A DNA stretch of 33,883 bases from Mesorhizobium sp. Its GTDB lineage: Bacteria; Pseudomonadota; Alphaproteobacteria; Rhizobiales; Rhizobiaceae. Where the stretch lies: positions 1 to 33,883 of the forward strand of contig JAIPUZ010000121.1 in assembly GCA_022833215.1 (NCBI GenBank), in the 5' to 3' direction. Positions 32,087 through 33,883 of the stretch are shown in pieces; position 1 is the first letter of the stretch, and the number at the start of each line of letters is the position of its first letter. A program made the position numbers and the translations under genes. The notes under the pieces are model-generated. The model saw only the letters and a program-made list of their open reading frames with translations. It made no database searches and had not been told where the DNA came from.

Positions 32087-33883
32087 GCGACGACGACATG
32101 CCTGATTCCATCAAACAGCCCGCCACCGGTGAGATCGTCCACTTCAATCCCTGGCGCGACTTCAACGATGCGCCGGCGCAAGTCGACGTGTTCGGCGACG
32201 AGCCGGACCCCGAACAGATCGCGCAGTTCATGGACGTGGTCTTCGGTTATTGCGAAGGCCTGATCCCGGTGCGCAGCTTCATCGACAAGGGTCAGGGGTT
32301 CGATGGCCGCCCACACAACATCTGGATCGACGCCGATCACACGGTTGCCGACAAGATGGCGACCTTTGCCAACTGGGCCAGCCACGAGGGGGCCGCCGTC
32401 TATGTCATCCCCGGCACCGTTGCCGCCAAGGGACAGGCCAAGGCCGCCGATATCCTGCAGATGCAGACGGTGGTGGTCGACATCGACACTGGCGACATTG
32501 CCGCCAGGCGCGCCCATCTCGAACGTCATCTTGGAACCCCCACCATGGTGGTGGAAAGCGGCGGCGTAACGCCGGAAGGCCAGCACAAGGCTCATGTCTG
32601 GTGGAAGCTGACCGAACCGGCTGAGGGCGAAGACATCGCGCGCATTTGCCGTCTGCGCGGCGATATTGCCGCCAAGGTCGGTGGCGATACGCACTTCCGC
32701 TCGGCCCATCAGCCGATCCGCGTCGCAGGCTCGGTCTATTACAAGAACGGTCTCAAGACGCGGGTCCAGATTGTCGAGCTGAACGCGACCATCGAGCGCG
32801 ATCTCGAAGAGTTCATCGAGGCGGTAACCGACATGCCTCCTGCGCCCGGCATCTCGCTCCAGCCGGACTTTTCCACGCCTGGCAAGCCCGCGGTCGCCGA
32901 TGTGCTGGTGACACCGGTGCGCGAAGGCGCGCAGGATGACTGGTCACGCTTCGAGGGGGCATCGGCGGCCATCGGCCACTACATTCGCATGGTGCATGAC
33001 GGCCGCCTCTCGAAGGATGAAGGCTGGCAGGCGATCTGCGAGTACAACGCCGCCATGCTGCGCCCAGCCTGGCCGGTGGAGCGGCTGAAGCGCGAATCCG
33101 AGCGGCTCTGGGCCATCCATGTCGAAAAGCATGGGCCTCCGCTGATCCGCCTCGACAGCGCGGCGCCCGCGCCGAACGAGCTCCCCACCTTCACCCTTGG
33201 CGCGCTGCTCGACGACACCAGCCCCATGCCGGCCGATATCATCGCGCCACGCGTGCTGACGCCAGGCGGCCTGCTCGTGCTCGGCGGGGCGCCGAAGGTC
33301 GGCAAGAGCGACCTCTTGATCACCTGGCTCGTGCACATGGCGGCGGGCGTGCCCTTCCTCGGCTTCACTCCGCCACGACCGCTGCGGATCTTCTATTTGC
33401 AGGCCGAGATCCAGTACCATTATCTGCGGGAGCGCGTGCAGCAGATTGGCCTGCCGCCCGACATGCTTGCCGCCGCGCACGACAATCTTGTCACCACACC
33501 AAAGCTGCAGATGCTGCTCGATGCCGAGGGCAGCGTCCGTGTTGCCGCAGCGATCCGGCGCGCATTTCCGGTCGAACCCGTCGACATCATCTGTATCGAC
33601 CCGATCCGCAACATCTTCGACGGCGGCCCGGATGGCGGCGGCGAGAATGACAACGCCGCCATGATGTTCTTCCTGAAGGAGCGGGTCGAGGTCCTGCGCG
33701 ACCACATCAATCCCGACTGCGGCGTCATCCTCGTCCACCACACGAAGAAACTGTCGAAGCAACAGGTGAAGGACGATCCCTTCCTGGCACTCTCCGGCGC
33801 CAGCGCCCTGCGAGGCTTTTACACCACCGGCCTCATTCTGCACCGGCCTGACGAGGAGATTTCCCAGCGCCGCCTCGAGATCG
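32083..33883 (+). CDS. Primase-polymerase / RepA-type helicase fusion (partial, runs off window)
   Basis: The frame opens at the ATG at 32083-32085 (MSDDDMPDSIKQ) and is still open at the window end after 600 codons. The N-terminal half contains QTVVVDIDTGD (acidic pair D133/D135) and FRSAHQPIRVAGSVYYKNG, as in RepB-type primase domains. The C-terminal part is a RecA-like RepA/AAA_25 helicase domain with Walker A GGAPKVGKS (401-409), Walker B DIICIDP and VILVHHTKK. Proteins of this architecture initiate replication of phages, plasmids and satellite elements. ATGA overlap with the exonuclease gene. Confidence 0.88.
   Translation, partial: MSDDDMPDSIKQPATGEIVHFNPWRDFNDAPAQVDVFGDEPDPEQIAQFMDVVFGYCEGLIPVRSFIDKGQGFDGRPHNIWIDADHTVADKMATFANWASHEGAAVYVIPGTVAAKGQAKAADILQMQTVVVDIDTGDIAARRAHLERHLGTPTMVVESGGVTPEGQHKAHVWWKLTEPAEGEDIARICRLRGDIAAKVGGDTHFRSAHQPIRVAGSVYYKNGLKTRVQIVELNATIERDLEEFIEAVTDMPPAPGISLQPDFSTPGKPAVADVLVTPVREGAQDDWSRFEGASAAIGHYIRMVHDGRLSKDEGWQAICEYNAAMLRPAWPVERLKRESERLWAIHVEKHGPPLIRLDSAAPAPNELPTFTLGALLDDTSPMPADIIAPRVLTPGGLLVLGGAPKVGKSDLLITWLVHMAAGVPFLGFTPPRPLRIFYLQAEIQYHYLRERVQQIGLPPDMLAAAHDNLVTTPKLQMLLDAEGSVRVAAAIRRAFPVEPVDIICIDPIRNIFDGGPDGGGENDNAAMMFFLKERVEVLRDHINPDCGVILVHHTKKLSKQQVKDDPFLALSGASALRGFYTTGLILHRPDEEISQRRLEI

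Larger units (their letters stand above)
16048..33883. mobile_element. Genomic island / prophage-like element next to tRNA-Ser (right end outside window)
   Basis: Everything to the right of the tRNA-Ser gene is accessory in character: a helicase/Hsp70-like pair, a secreted nuclease, a serine recombinase operon, a phage-type repressor switch, an excisionase-like protein and a phage-type replication/recombination operon that continues past the window. The exact left boundary is assumed at the tRNA 3' end. It could instead be composite, with the phage-like part starting near 22.3 or 24.8 kb. No second copy of the tRNA 3' end is seen within the window, and no structural phage genes are present here. 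Confidence 0.6.

Noticed and set aside
16048-33883. Direct repeat of the tRNA-Ser 3' end inside the window (attR)
   Set aside because: I scanned for the GGTTCGAATCCC segment and CTCTCCGCCA and found no second copy; the right end probably lies outside.

Overview
The window looks like chromosomal DNA of a GC-rich alphaproteobacterium, most likely in the Hyphomicrobiales (Rhizobiales; Phyllobacteriaceae/Rhizobiaceae-like). The clues are the argS-dgt-erpA cluster, a glnB-glnA operon behind a sigma-54 promoter, an ExoR-type periplasmic Sel1 protein, and the style of the mobile genes on the right. The genus cannot be settled from sequence reading alone.

Left half (1 to about 16,050) is core chromosome. 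In order: the first codons of a probable SPOR-domain protein (-), arginyl-tRNA synthetase (-), a dGTPase-like HD hydrolase (-), the Fe-S carrier ErpA (+), an NCS2 xanthine/uracil permease (-), exonuclease III (+), ExoR-like regulator (-), a FadL/OmpP1-type outer-membrane protein (-), valyl-tRNA synthetase preceded by bifunctional NAD(P)HX repair enzyme (both -), PII protein GlnB and glutamine synthetase GlnA (+), and tRNA-Ser(GGA). Several clear intrinsic terminators separate these units.

Right half (about 16,050 to the end) is accessory DNA starting directly behind the tRNA-Ser gene, the classic position of an integrated island. It has three blocks. (1) 16.4-22.3 kb: a two-gene operon of a RapA/SNF2-type helicase and an Hsp70-like actin-fold ATPase without a substrate-binding domain, preceded by a small conserved-type protein whose start codon overlaps that of a divergent secreted nuclease. 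(2) 22.3-24.7 kb: a four-gene, ATGA-overlapping operon with a serine recombinase, a DUF2924-type protein, a ParB-like HTH protein and a 74-residue protein. (3) 24.8 kb to the end: a phage-like control and replication region, with a LexA/CI-type S24 repressor coupled to an unknown protein, face-to-face promoters, a divergent unknown gene, an excisionase-like HTH protein, then a tightly packed + strand operon (unknown protein, RecA-like/Sak4-like P-loop ATPase, DUF669-type protein, DEAD-type helicase with zinc ribbon, small protein, Cas4-like Fe-S exonuclease, primase-RepA helicase fusion running off the window). No phage structural genes and no tyrosine integrase lie in the window.

The most likely place for an undescribed system is the helicase + Hsp70-like pair. 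The composition (DNA translocase plus nucleotide-regulated actin-fold partner, translationally coupled, on an island) resembles that of genome-defence modules, but I do not recognise it as a named system, and function is inference.
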